From Oscillospiraceae bacterium (lineage in GTDB: Bacteria > Bacillota > Clostridia > Oscillospirales > CAG-272), in the NCBI GenBank assembly GCA_015063485.1, contig SVUA01000003.1, forward strand, positions 1 through 64,000: DNA of 64,000 nucleotides, given 5' to 3'. The notes beneath the pieces are model-generated. The model was given only the letters and a program-made list of their open reading frames with translations, ran no database searches and was not told the origin of the DNA. Shown in pieces: positions 34,988-43,136 of this stretch. Both the position numbers and the translations under genes were made by a program. Positions within the stretch are counted from its first letter, which is position 1. Every line of letters begins with the position of its first letter.

Positions 34988-36196
34988 TTATTCAGTGTCG
35001 TTTTCGGAATCTTTTTCTGTCTTTTCGTCGGTCTTCTCTTCCTTTTTGTCGTCCTTCTTTATAGGAGCGGCGGAGAGAATACCTTTTTTGTTAGCTTCCG
35101 CTTTTTTAGCGGCATCAGCTGCTTCCTGCGCTTCAAGTGCCTCGCGGCGAGTCTTTGCGGCTTCGGCAGTATCTGCGAAGTCCTCGTCGTCAATATGGTG
35201 GAGCGAACGAACTACTCTGCCCGACTTGTTCTTGGGCGTCTTTTCAACGCGAACGTTCATTTCCTTTTCAGCCGCCTTGTAATCCTCTTCGGTAAATACG
35301 GGGATAGGCATAGCTTTCTTGAGCACTGCCTGCTTAACTACACCGAGCAAGGATTTGAATATCCAGTATACGCCGATAGCAGCGGGAACGCTGAAAGCGA
35401 TAAAAACGCTCATCAAAGGCATTGTAATGTCCATCATGGTGTTGGAGCAACCCATTGCCTTATCGTCCGTTACAGGCTGGTAGGTAAGCTTGCGGGTTAT
35501 CTTCATACTGAAGAAGTACGCAACGAAGGTGAGTATTGGAATAAGAAGCAACCACCAGTTTTGAGCAAAGCTCGAAAATGCGAGTGTGGGCTCAAGACCA
35601 AGGTCGAACTTGCCAAGGAAGCTTAATTGAGGAACGTCAGTGATATCCTGAATATGCTCTGCGAAGCCCTCGATACCCGAATAAACGCCTATTCCGTGAG
35701 AATCGATAACGTTTCTTATATCGGAAGCAAGACCAAGGTTTCTCGCAAGGTCATACTCAGCGCCTGTGAAGCTCTTGGTTACGTTTGCGACTGCCGCGAT
35801 AGCGTCGGTAGACAGACCGCAAATATAGCGAAGAGGGTTAAGAACGATGTTGTAAAGAGCTATGAGGATAGGTAATTGGATAAGAAGGGGAAGACATCCG
35901 CCCATGGGGTTGTAGCCCTCTTTTTGATAGAGCGTCTGGATCTCCTGCGTCATTTTCTGCTGTGTGGGTTTGTCGTCCCTGCCCGCGTATTTTTTGCGGA
36001 TAGCCATTTCCTTGGGACGAAGCTTTGCCTGCTTAATTGAATTTTTCTGTTGCTTGATACCAAAGGGAAGCAGAATGATCTCAATAATGATAGCAAAGAT
36101 CAAAAGGGCGAACAGATATTGGTTGCCCATGATCCAGTTACAGAATTTGATCACATAACCCATTGGTATATTGATAATATCCCAGATCGAAGTCAT
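34988..36196 (-). CDS. yidC: Membrane protein insertase YidC/Oxa1 family
   Basis: This protein inserts proteins into the cytoplasmic membrane alone or with SecYEG. The 402 residues have membrane segments near residues 28-48 (LFALLIFAIIIEIILLPF), 105-125 (LLIQLPILIALYNIVL), 230-250 and 290-310. The conserved NPMGGCLPLLIQLPI motif is present. The N-terminus is short and lacks the Gram-negative periplasmic domain. The C-terminal tail from about residue 325 is highly charged (KKDDKKEEKTDEKTEKDSEN), as in ribosome-binding YidC proteins. GGAG lies 14 bases before the ATG, longer than usual. Confidence 0.94.
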   Translation of the reverse strand: MTSIWDIINIPMGYVIKFCNWIMGNQYLFALLIFAIIIEIILLPFGIKQQKNSIKQAKLRPKEMAIRKKYAGRDDKPTQQKMTQEIQTLYQKEGYNPMGGCLPLLIQLPILIALYNIVLNPLRYICGLSTDAIAAVANVTKSFTGAEYDLARNLGLASDIRNVIDSHGIGVYSGIEGFAEHIQDITDVPQLSFLGKFDLGLEPTLAFSSFAQNWWLLLIPILTFVAYFFSMKITRKLTYQPVTDDKAMGCSNTMMDITMPLMSVFIAFSVPAAIGVYWIFKSLLGVVKQAVLKKAMPIPVFTEEDYKAAEKEMNVRVEKTPKNKSGRVVRSLHHIDDEDFADTAEAAKTRREALEAQEAADAAKKAEANKKGILSAAPIKKDDKKEEKTDEKTEKDSENDTE

Positions 36197-36234
36197 CAGA
36201 TAATTTTCAGCTCCTTAAGATTTGGAGCTTTCTC

Positions 36235-36552
36235 CTATTCTTTATTGGGTGTTTCGTCATTGTCCTCCGTCTCTTTAAGAGCGGAAAGAGAGTCTTCTTC
36301 GCCATCCTTTGTATCTCGGCGGTATTTCGGTATCTTTTTTGGCGGAACGGGGTCATACCCACCCGCGCAAAACGGATTGCAGCGTAATATACGCCAAACT
36401 GTCAGTCCGAAGCCGACGAAAAAGCCGCGTTTCATAAACGCCTCAAGGGCGTAGGCAGAGCAAGTAGGAGTAAACCTACAGCAAGGATTTCGTTTAAGCG
36501 GCGATAGAAATTTCTGATAAAGCCGTATCAGCCAAGCGCAAACGTACTTCAT
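36235..36552 (-). CDS. yidD: Membrane protein insertion efficiency factor YidD
   Basis: The product has 105 residues. The family core [29 protein letters not shown] is followed by [20 protein letters not shown] and GGYDPVPP, all hallmarks of YidD, which associates with YidC. The acidic C-terminal tail of about 30 residues ([17 protein letters not shown]) is an extension beyond the usual 70-85 residues. Its ATG overlaps the rnpA stop codon as ATGA, so it is translationally coupled. Confidence 0.95.
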   Translation of the reverse strand: MKYVCAWLIRLYQKFLSPLKRNPCCRFTPTCSAYALEAFMKRGFFVGFGLTVWRILRCNPFCAGGYDPVPPKKIPKYRRDTKDGEEDSLSALKETEDNDETPNKE

Positions 36553-36950
36553 TGTTTTTCGTTTTCCGCGCTCTTTGCGCGGTCTTTTTTCATTTCGAGT
36601 TTAGAAAAAGCAAATTCAAGCTCACGGGCAACGTCTGTGCTTTTGGCATCGTTTATTGCCTCGCGCGCGGTGATAACGATAAGAAAACCCGTTTTTAGTC
36701 CGTCGCGCACCTCGTCATACGCCGCGCGAATAACACGCTTTGCGCGGTTGCGCTCGACAGCACCGCCGATCTTCTTGGAGACTGTAAGTCCGAGCCTATT
36801 TACAAAGACCTTTTGCGGATGCTCCTTTTTCAGTCTTGCGGCGGCAAAGTCACGCAGAACGTAGACCGCGGTGTACTTCCCCACGAATCTCTTGCCCTGA
36901 CGGTATGCCTTATTATACAGATGATTTTCCGTTATCGCAATATTCTTCAT
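36549..36950 (-). CDS. rnpA: Ribonuclease P protein component
   Basis: This is the protein subunit of RNase P, which matures tRNA 5' ends. The 133 residues include the conserved [16 protein letters not shown] start and the RNR-type motif [22 protein letters not shown] near residue 70. The start is uncertain: ATG at 36950 is preferred, but a GTG at 36968 is in frame with six more codons. It follows rpmH, separated by about 108 bases that contain a terminator-like hairpin. Confidence 0.93.
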   Translation of the reverse strand: MKNIAITENHLYNKAYRQGKRFVGKYTAVYVLRDFAAARLKKEHPQKVFVNRLGLTVSKKIGGAVERNRAKRVIRAAYDEVRDGLKTGFLIVITAREAINDAKSTDVARELEFAFSKLEMKKDRAKSAENEKQ

Positions 36951-36971
36951 TTTCTCTAAACCGTCCACATA

Positions 36972-37036
36972 CTAAAAACCCCGATGCTCTAACAAAACAG
37001 TGAGGTCTGTTTTCAGGTCATCGGCGGTTTTTATGT
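36972..37036 (-). promoter_or_regulatory. Possible attenuator hairpin between rpmH and rnpA
   Basis: On the minus strand CCGATG lies about 35 bases before CATCGG, which is followed by GGTTTTTAG. This could reduce read-through so that L34 is made in excess of RnpA. The stem is short and the loop large. Confidence 0.35.
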
Positions 37037-37058
37037 TTTAAGCAAATTTACTTAAAAA

Positions 37059-37193
37059 TCAATAGGTCAGTCTTTTTCTGCCCTTAGCGCGTCTTCTCTT
37101 GAGTACGTTTCTGCCGTCAGCAGTAGCCATTCTCTTTCTGAATCCGTGTTCTTTTTTTCTCTGACGCTTTTTGGGTTGATAGGTTCTGAGCAT
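37059..37193 (-). CDS. rpmH: 50S ribosomal protein L34 (below the ORF-track size limit)
   Basis: Translating the minus strand gives a complete 44-residue L34: [20 protein letters not shown], then [20 protein letters not shown] and RLTY. The ATG follows AAGGAGGTG with a seven-base spacer, a near-perfect site. It is the first gene of the rpmH-rnpA-yidD-yidC-jag cluster. In most bacteria dnaA and the origin lie directly upstream; here the upstream side is a repeat-filled gap and holA. Confidence 0.97.
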   Translation of the reverse strand: MLRTYQPKKRQRKKEHGFRKRMATADGRNVLKRRRAKGRKRLTY

Positions 37194-37409
37194 TGCGTTG
37201 CACCTCCTTAATTTTGTGTTTGATCTCGGACGAAAAAACGCCCAAGACCCTTACGGAAGCGTTTTGCTTTTCAGCCGAAAATACGCTTTATACAATGACA
37301 TCTTATATTAAACCATAAAATCGTTCATTTGTCAAGAGTTTTTTTGATTTTTTTTACCTTTCTTGATTTTTATTGGCATTTTTGCGCCGCAATTTGCGTT
37401 TTAAGAGTT

Positions 37410-37621
37410 AAATTTTTATTTGTCGGGGACGCGGGGAACGCGATGAGGGAGACTTTTTAAAAAAGTCCCCCTCAAACTCCCCTCAAAAACTTTCAAAAAT
37501 AAGGCTTTGCATAGCCATTATGGCTATTTTAAAATTTCTTTTAGGAAGTTCTTTGGGGCTCGACCCTTTCTTTCAAGAAAGGGTCGAACGCGTCCTCCGC
37601 GTCCCCGATAAACTGCAATTT
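37410..37621 (+). repeat. Modular repeat element, T-end to G-end, with GGACGCG interior, 212 bp
   Basis: The left end AAATTTTTATTTGTCGG and right end CCGATAAACTGCAATTT enclose the module. Directly inside them are GGGACGCGGGG and its partner CCGCGTCCCC. Within it are the GGGAGACTTTTT/AAAAAGTCCCC hairpin, AACTCCCCTCAAAAACTTTC, a GCATAGCCATTATGGCTAT hairpin and the GACCCTTTCTTTCAAGAAAGG hairpin. This copy shows the complete form of the module found singly after stop codons. Bases 37194-37409 hold no gene, promoter or DnaA box that could be recognised. Confidence 0.75.
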
Positions 37622-37634
37622 ATTTAAAATTGTG

Positions 37635-37663
37635 TTGACTTGCCGTCTTGAAAATGATATAAT
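37635..37663 (+). promoter_or_regulatory. SigA-type promoter for holA
   Basis: TTGACT, 17 bases, TATAAT, about 37 bases before the holA start. Confidence 0.75.
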
Positions 37664-37699
37664 ATTATATGTATAAATTTAAGGTAAGGGAGTGAGCGC

Positions 37700-38731
37700 A
37701 TGGATATGATCAAAGAGGACGCCTTTAGAAAGCAGCTCAAAAAAGGAATATCGGGCGGTTTTTTGTTCTACGGCGAAGAGGACTATATGAAATCACACGC
37801 GCTTTCTATGGCTCGGCAGACCGTCTGCCCTGACACAACGTTCGCGCTCTTTAACGACGTGCGCCTCGATGCGCTCGATTACTCTCCCAATGCCCTCCTT
37901 GATGCCCTTATGCCCCCGCCTATGATGGCAGACCTTAAAATAGTAAGCGTTACGGGACTTTCGATCTCGTCAATGAGACAAAACGAGATAGAAGACCTCT
38001 GCGACGCTCTGCTTGCGCTAAAAGAATACGATTATAACGTGCTTATAATATCCATTCCCGCAGGACAGATAGACGAGGGAACGCCAAAATATCCCTCTGC
38101 CGCACTGAAAAAATTAAGCGCACATCTGACTCCCGTGCTTTTCGAAAGCATTTCAGGCGCGCGACTCGTCTCGTGGGTAGCAAAACACTTTGAGCATAAC
38201 GGTGTGAGTGCCGATGCAGACACCTGCTCGTATCTTATCGATCATTGCGGTCGCTCTATGTTTACGCTTTCTTCCGAAACCGATAAGCTTTCGTATTACG
38301 TTCTTCAGAACGGACGAAATACTGTGACGAAGGACGACATCAAAAACGTTTCTATAAGCGTGGTCACTACCGATGCCTTTACACTCGCAAACGCAATACT
38401 CGACGGCAGATATGAGGATGCCCTGAATGCCCTTTCGGTCATGCAATTCAGGCGCGTTGACCCCGTGATAATATTGTCCGAGGTCACGCGCGTTATCTGC
38501 GACCTCGTTTCTGTCAAATCCCTTATCGAACAGAACGTGCCGCAGATGGATATAGCAAGACTCCTCTTTAAGTCAAATGATTATAAAACGAAAATATACG
38601 TCAAGGGCGCGGCAGCAAAATCAATGCAAAGGCTTAAACGCGCACTCGAGCTTTGCTCCGAAGCCGATCTCTCCCTTAAGCTCTCCCCTCAAGGCTATAT
38701 CGCTATTGAAAAATTGATTTGCAGTTTATAA
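37700..38731 (+). CDS. holA: DNA polymerase III subunit delta
   Basis: This is the clamp-loader delta subunit that opens the sliding clamp. The 343-residue protein has the family start FLFYGEEDYMKSHALSMARQ, LDALMPPPMMADLKIVSVTG, and an AAA+-like middle domain without a Walker A, as is usual for delta. The C-terminal part (KIYVKGAAAKSMQRLKRALEL, then SEADLSLK) is typical. GGGAGTGAGC precedes the ATG; a second ATG two codons later is possible. The stop codon is followed on the next base by GGGACGCG of a repeat. Confidence 0.93.
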   Translation: MDMIKEDAFRKQLKKGISGGFLFYGEEDYMKSHALSMARQTVCPDTTFALFNDVRLDALDYSPNALLDALMPPPMMADLKIVSVTGLSISSMRQNEIEDLCDALLALKEYDYNVLIISIPAGQIDEGTPKYPSAALKKLSAHLTPVLFESISGARLVSWVAKHFEHNGVSADADTCSYLIDHCGRSMFTLSSETDKLSYYVLQNGRNTVTKDDIKNVSISVVTTDAFTLANAILDGRYEDALNALSVMQFRRVDPVIILSEVTRVICDLVSVKSLIEQNVPQMDIARLLFKSNDYKTKIYVKGAAAKSMQRLKRALELCSEADLSLKLSPQGYIAIEKLICSL

Positions 38732-38815
38732 GGGACGCGCTTACTTTTCTTTTAAAAAAGAAAAAGTAAACTGGACTAACCTTACGGCGAGTCCTAAAGG
38801 AAACTAAACTTGTGG
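38732..38815 (+). repeat. GGGACGCG 3'-end repeat/hairpin after holA
   Basis: GGGACGCGCTTACTTTTCTTT begins on the base after the holA TAA and pairs with AAAGAAAAAGTAA. The following block, CTGGACTAACCTTACGGCGAG, recurs after the AraC gene at 59.4 kb. Confidence 0.6.
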
Positions 38816-38859
38816 TTATTTATAATAATCGTTTGGAAAACTTAAATCTGATAATTTTA

Positions 38860-38986
38860 GGACAGTCGAGGACGCCTGACCCTACACAAAGTATGGAGAA
38901 AATCGTTTTTATATCCCTCGCCGTAAGGCGACGGAAAACGTTCAATTTTCATTTAACTCTGTAGGGACAGGCGTCCTCGACTGTCC
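38860..38986. repeat. 127-bp GGACAGTCGAGGACG inverted-repeat module
   Basis: Same arms as at 14278 and 22879, with the central TCGCCGTAAGGCGA in opposite orientation. It lies between the convergent holA and metH genes. Confidence 0.75.
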
Positions 38987-39040
38987 GTTTATTCAATTAA
39001 ACAATTAAAGTAAAGCAACATTGCTTCAAATAAGGACTTC

Positions 39041-39104
39041 TTTTAGGAAGTTCTTTTGGGTTCGACCCTTTCTTTCAAGAAAGGGTCGAACGCGTCCCCG
39101 CGCG
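39041..39104 (-). repeat. GGACGCG-type repeat overlapping the metH 3' end
   Basis: On the minus strand GGACGCGCGGGGACGCGTTCG runs in frame into the metH coding end, and the metH TGA falls inside the CTTTCTTGAAAG loop. Elsewhere the same repeat begins at or just after a stop codon, so here the native stop seems to have been lost. Confidence 0.65.
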
Positions 39105-41498
39105 TCCTTCTGCGTATCTAACGGCTTCCATAGCGTCTTTTGCGTACTTGTCCGCGCCGATACGCTCTGCGTATTCGCGGTTAAGGACTGCGCCGCCGAC
39201 TATAACCTTACACTTCGGGTGCTTTTCACGCAAGAGAGCGATGGTTTCCTCCATCGCGGGTACGGTAGTGGTCATAAGAGCGCTGAGTCCGACGAGAGAA
39301 ACGTCCTCGGCAATAGCGCGCTCAACTATCGTTTCGGGCGGCACGTCGCGCCCAAGGTCAATGACCGTAAAGCCGTAATTTTCAAGCAAAAGCTTAACTA
39401 TATTCTTTCCGATATCGTGAATATCTCCCTTGACCGTCGCTATTATCACCTTAAAGCGCGCGCCGTCCGTCTTTTCTTCACCGCTCTTTGACAGCATAGC
39501 CACCTTTATTTCCTCAAAAGCCGACTTTGCCGCCTCCGCGCTCATGAGAAGCTGGGGCAGATATATCGTTTTCTCCTCAAAGCCCTTCCCCACTATGTCA
39601 AGCGCGGGAATTATGTGTCCTTGCACGATGTCAAGAGGCGCGTTTCCCTTTAGCATTTCAACAACAAGCTCCGAGGCACGCTCCTTAAGTCCTTTTACTA
39701 CCGCTTCTTCAAGAGCAGACGCATACTTAACGTCTGCCTTTTGCACACTTGCCGCCACCTGTGTCGTCATGGAATAGCTTTCCGAAAATGCGATATAATC
39801 GCTGAAACTTTCGTCAAGCCCGTGCAAAGCGCGGTAGGAATAATAGACCTTCATCATCTCCTGCGAGTAAGGGTTCATAATAGCCGCGGAAAGTCCGCGC
39901 TCAAGAGCGGAGGTAAAAAAGGTCGAGTTTATCATATCCCTTGCGGGAAGTCCAAACGAAACGTTCGAAACTCCGAGAACCGTCTTGCAACCAAGGCGCT
40001 CGGAGATAAGCGAGAGTGCGTCAAGTGTCACCTTTGCGGCGTTTTTATCAGCGCTTACCGTCATTGTAAGCGTGTCGAAGATAATATCTTTTTTCTTGAT
40101 GCCGTACTCCGAAGCGACCGCGAGTATATTCTCCGCTATCCTGAATCTTTCCTCTGCAGTCTCGGGAATACCGTTCTCGTCAAGAGTAAGCGCAACGATA
40201 ACTCCACCGTACTTTTTTGCAAGCGGAAATACCGCTCTCATGCTCTCTTCCTTGCCGTTTACCGAATTTATCATCGCTTTTCCGTTGTAAATACGCAAAG
40301 CCGCTTCCATAGCCGTCGCATTAGAGGTATCTATCTGCAACGGCAGAGCGCACACGCTTTGTATCTCGCGAACGGCTGACACGAGGACCTCACGCTCGTC
40401 AATGTCGGGAATACCCACGTTCACGTCAAGCACGGGCACTCCGCACTCCTCCTCGCGCAAAGCTTCGGAAAGTATATAATCCATATCTCCCTCGACAAGA
40501 GCTTGCTTGAATCTCTTTTTTCCCGTCGGATTTATGCGCTCGCCGATAAGCACGGGAGCTTTGCCAAAGGTCACGGCATTCGCGTAAGACGAGATAACCG
40601 TAAGTCCCTTGTCTGTTACGGAAATCGGAGCTATGCCCTTTGATGCGCACACGAGAGCAGAGATATATTCGGGAGTCGTTCCGCAACAGCCTCCCGCCAT
40701 ACGCGCACCGCGAGAGAGCATATCCGCTGTGACTTTAGAAAACTCCTCTGCCGATACGTCAAATACCGTCTTTCCGTCCTTGACCGAGGGCAGACCCGCG
40801 TTAGCTTTTACAAAAACAGGCACGGAAGCGACCGTTAGCAAACGGTCTATAATGGGAGCTAATTGAGAAGGACCTAACGAGCAGTTCGCGCCGATAGCGT
40901 CAGCACCGAGTCCTTCAAGCATGGCGCACATAGCCTCGGGGGTCGCACCCGTCATAAGCTTTCCGTCCGAGCCGTAAGCGTTCGAAACGAAAACGGGCAG
41001 GTCGCAAGTTTCCTTTGCGGCTAAAAGAGCGGCTTTCGTTTCGTAGGAATCGTTCATAGTCTCAATAAAGACGAGCTCCGCTCCGTGCTTTACGCCAAGG
41101 ATTACGACCTTTGAGAAAAGAGCGACCGCATCCTCAAAAGCAAGGTCTCCGTATGGCTTCAGGAGCTTTCCGCACGGTCCTATATCAAGAGCTATAAATT
41201 TTTCGTGGCTTCCCTTTGATATCTCCCTTGCCGCGCGGGCATTTTCAAGTGCTGAGGAAATAACAGCTTCAAGCTCACACTCTGAAAACTTAAGAGGATT
41301 CGCTCCGAAGGTATTTGCGCAAACGACGTTAGAACCTGCCGAAAAATAGCTTTCGTGGATATCTCTGATAATATCAGGGTGAGAAAGATTCCAGAGTTCA
41401 GGCAACTCTCCCGCCTCCAGTCCGCGCTCTTGCAAAAGAGTACCCATTCCCCCGTCGAGATATAATATATTATTTTTTGCGTAATCAAGAATTTTCAT
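39075..41498 (-). CDS. metH: Cobalamin-dependent methionine synthase (without activation domain)
   Basis: This enzyme transfers the methyl group of 5-methyl-THF to homocysteine through cobalamin. In order in the 807 residues are: the homocysteine domain (LDGGMGTLLQERGL, the zinc pair in MAGGCCGTTPEY); the pterin-binding domain (LIGERINPTGKKRFKQAL, VLDVNVGIPDIDE); the four-helix cap (about residues 580-670); and the B12 domain (VKGDIHDIGKNIVKLLL with the cobalt-ligand His). The activation domain is missing and is encoded at 17120. The last ten residues (GRAGTRSTLS) come from a repeat element. The ATG follows AAAGGCGG. A perfect promoter with a tandem 13-bp repeat lies upstream. Confidence 0.96.
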   Translation of the reverse strand: MKILDYAKNNILYLDGGMGTLLQERGLEAGELPELWNLSHPDIIRDIHESYFSAGSNVVCANTFGANPLKFSECELEAVISSALENARAAREISKGSHEKFIALDIGPCGKLLKPYGDLAFEDAVALFSKVVILGVKHGAELVFIETMNDSYETKAALLAAKETCDLPVFVSNAYGSDGKLMTGATPEAMCAMLEGLGADAIGANCSLGPSQLAPIIDRLLTVASVPVFVKANAGLPSVKDGKTVFDVSAEEFSKVTADMLSRGARMAGGCCGTTPEYISALVCASKGIAPISVTDKGLTVISSYANAVTFGKAPVLIGERINPTGKKRFKQALVEGDMDYILSEALREEECGVPVLDVNVGIPDIDEREVLVSAVREIQSVCALPLQIDTSNATAMEAALRIYNGKAMINSVNGKEESMRAVFPLAKKYGGVIVALTLDENGIPETAEERFRIAENILAVASEYGIKKKDIIFDTLTMTVSADKNAAKVTLDALSLISERLGCKTVLGVSNVSFGLPARDMINSTFFTSALERGLSAAIMNPYSQEMMKVYYSYRALHGLDESFSDYIAFSESYSMTTQVAASVQKADVKYASALEEAVVKGLKERASELVVEMLKGNAPLDIVQGHIIPALDIVGKGFEEKTIYLPQLLMSAEAAKSAFEEIKVAMLSKSGEEKTDGARFKVIIATVKGDIHDIGKNIVKLLLENYGFTVIDLGRDVPPETIVERAIAEDVSLVGLSALMTTTVPAMEETIALLREKHPKCKVIVGGAVLNREYAERIGADKYAKDAMEAVRYAEGRAGTRSTLS

Positions 41499-41521
41499 GA
41501 CTATCCGCCTTTCGTAAGTCT

Positions 41522-41547
41522 TGCATATATACATTGCATGTATACAT
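41522..41547 (-). promoter_or_regulatory. Tandem 13-bp repeat over the metH transcription start, candidate operator
   Basis: On the minus strand ATGTATACATGCA is followed directly by ATGTATATATGCA, two copies with one difference. Each is itself partly palindromic. It lies just downstream of the -10 box, covering the expected +1, where a repressor would block transcription. Confidence 0.5.
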
Positions 41548-41549
41548 TA

Positions 41550-41578
41550 ATTATAAAACATATAGAGGATTTTGTCAA
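41550..41578 (-). promoter_or_regulatory. Consensus SigA promoter for metH
   Basis: TTGACA, 17 bases, TATAAT on the minus strand, about 50 bases before the metH start. Confidence 0.8.
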
Positions 41579-41625
41579 TAACCGAACGTTTTTTTGCAAA
41601 TAAAGAAAAAAATTTCAAAAAGGTA

Positions 41626-41654
41626 TTGATTTTTTTTTAAAGTTGTGGTAAAAT
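41626..41654 (+). promoter_or_regulatory. SigA-type promoter for secG
   Basis: TTGATT, 17 bases, TAAAAT, divergent from metH. Confidence 0.55.
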
Positions 41655-41730
41655 ATAAAAAGCTATCGGTTCATTATGCCAATTTCGGCTTTGATAGATA
41701 AATATTATTGCTTATTCGGAGGTTTTTTAA

Positions 41731-41982
41731 ATGACCGCATTAGAGATCACACTTGGAATCATTATTATAGTATGTGCCGCAATTCTTATCGTTTGCGTAC
41801 TGTTCCAGTCGGGCAAGGAGAAAGGTCTGTCGGGTTCTATCGCAGGTTCTTCTGAAGGCTTTTTCTCAAAGAACAAGATCCAGACAAGAGATAAGATTCT
41901 CAGCAGAATAACTACTGTTCTTACTATCATTTTCGCAATCGTTGCAGTAGTAATGTACATTTACATCGCAGCTATCAAGTGA
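41731..41982 (+). CDS. secG: Preprotein translocase subunit SecG
   Basis: This is a small membrane subunit of the SecYEG channel. The 83 residues form two membrane helices (LGIIIIVCAAILIVCVLF and ITTVLTIIFAIVAVVMYIYI) joined by the conserved loop QSGKEKGLSGSIAGSSEGFF. The ATG follows GGAGG with a short U-rich spacer. It is monocistronic, with its own promoter and terminator, whereas in many Bacillota it precedes rnr or smpB. Confidence 0.93.
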   Translation: MTALEITLGIIIIVCAAILIVCVLFQSGKEKGLSGSIAGSSEGFFSKNKIQTRDKILSRITTVLTIIFAIVAVVMYIYIAAIK

Positions 41983-42004
41983 TTTCCTTGGTAACCTAAC
42001 GAAT

Positions 42005-42041
42005 AAAAGACCGCAAGTCTGATCTTGCGGTCTTTTATTTT
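42005..42041 (+). terminator. Bidirectional terminator between secG and the kinase gene
   Basis: AAAAGACCGCAAG, six-base loop, CTTGCGGTCTTTT, then ATTTT. Confidence 0.85.
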
Positions 42042-42049
42042 GATCTACG

Positions 42050-43123
42050 CTACTCTTTAATTATTCTTATCGACATACTGCAACGCTCTGCTGCACTCGT
42101 TTTTTCAAAATATTCTCGCTCCATAGGTATCCATTCGTCAAAGAAACGCTTTGCGAGTGCGGGTGTGTTACGTTTTTTGATACGCTCTCTTTGATATTCG
42201 GGCTCTATATCCAAAAAGACCGAAAGGTCGTAAGGATCAGCGAAAAACGGATGCGTGGAATATGCGCCCTCAACGACCGTCAATTTTTGGGGTTCAACGG
42301 TTATCGGAGGCATAAGCGTTTGTGTCGTGCAGTCAAACGGTCTGTAACAGACCGTCTTTTTTTCGCTCAATGGCAAAAGTACCTCGTCAAAAAAGCGTTC
42401 CCTATCGACGTTTCCGCCGACCTCCTCAAGTCTTTGTTTTGTACGTTGCTCGGGACGTAAAAAGAAATCGTCCATGTGAAAGACAGTGCAGTAGTAGATC
42501 TCCGAGAGAAGCTTTGCAAGCGTCGTTTTTCCGCTTGCGCTCCCACCCTCTATGGCCACAGTAAGTGAGCCGCTGTCCTTAAGTGCTTTATCTATCCGCG
42601 CAAAGAACGGCAAAAATTTTACGTACTCGTTTGAAATAACGCGATATGCGGGTGAATATTCCTTTCGAAACTCCTCGGAATGATGTACGGCAGGATATCC
42701 TCTCTCACTCCATTCGGAAAGCTTTTTTTCAAATTCATCGAGTGAAAACGGCAGTTTTCCTTCTCTCACAAGATCTCTTGCTATCTCAAGCTTTGAAAAA
42801 AACGCGCTTTTGCCGTTCGACTCTTTTTTTGCCGAAAGATAAAATAATCTTCCAAGCGTTTGAGCGCTCAATCCTCTATCGAGCCACGAAAGAGCTACTC
42901 GGCTGTATGCTCCGTCAAGCGATTCTGTAAGCGGCATCTCACTTTTTTTCATAGCGGCATATTCACTGACGACGTATTCGATAGCGCCGTCTTGGGATGC
43001 TACCATATGTCCGCAGCCAAAAGAGCTTTGGTATAAATATTTAAAAATATCGGTTATCTGTAATCTCGTGTGATCTTGATAGTGTTTTATCAACATTTCG
43101 CGAGTTCTCTCGCTGCTTTTCAT
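42050..43123 (-). CDS. Uridine-kinase-family P-loop kinase with an unassigned N-terminal domain
   Basis: The product has 357 residues. The N-terminal 190 residues (MLIKHYQDHTRLQITDIFKY, SSFGCGHMVAS) form an unassigned domain. From about residue 195 comes a PRK/URK-type kinase: Walker A VAIEGGSASGKTTLAKLL, FHMDDFFLRPEQR, and LTVVEGAYSTHPFFAD. The GNVDRERFFDEV motif resembles the uridine kinase lid region. It lies 13 bases after an ECF transporter S component, so it may trap the transported compound by phosphorylation; pantothenate kinase is in the same superfamily. The substrate is not known. The ATG follows GGAG. Confidence 0.78.
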   Translation of the reverse strand: MKSSERTREMLIKHYQDHTRLQITDIFKYLYQSSFGCGHMVASQDGAIEYVVSEYAAMKKSEMPLTESLDGAYSRVALSWLDRGLSAQTLGRLFYLSAKKESNGKSAFFSKLEIARDLVREGKLPFSLDEFEKKLSEWSERGYPAVHHSEEFRKEYSPAYRVISNEYVKFLPFFARIDKALKDSGSLTVAIEGGSASGKTTLAKLLSEIYYCTVFHMDDFFLRPEQRTKQRLEEVGGNVDRERFFDEVLLPLSEKKTVCYRPFDCTTQTLMPPITVEPQKLTVVEGAYSTHPFFADPYDLSVFLDIEPEYQRERIKKRNTPALAKRFFDEWIPMEREYFEKTSAAERCSMSIRIIKE

Positions 43124-43136
43124 AATTTTCTCCAAT

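Noticed and set aside
37194-37700. Chromosome origin beside rpmH
   Set aside because: No DnaA boxes were found and the space is filled by a repeat element. Only a genome-wide skew analysis could reopen this.
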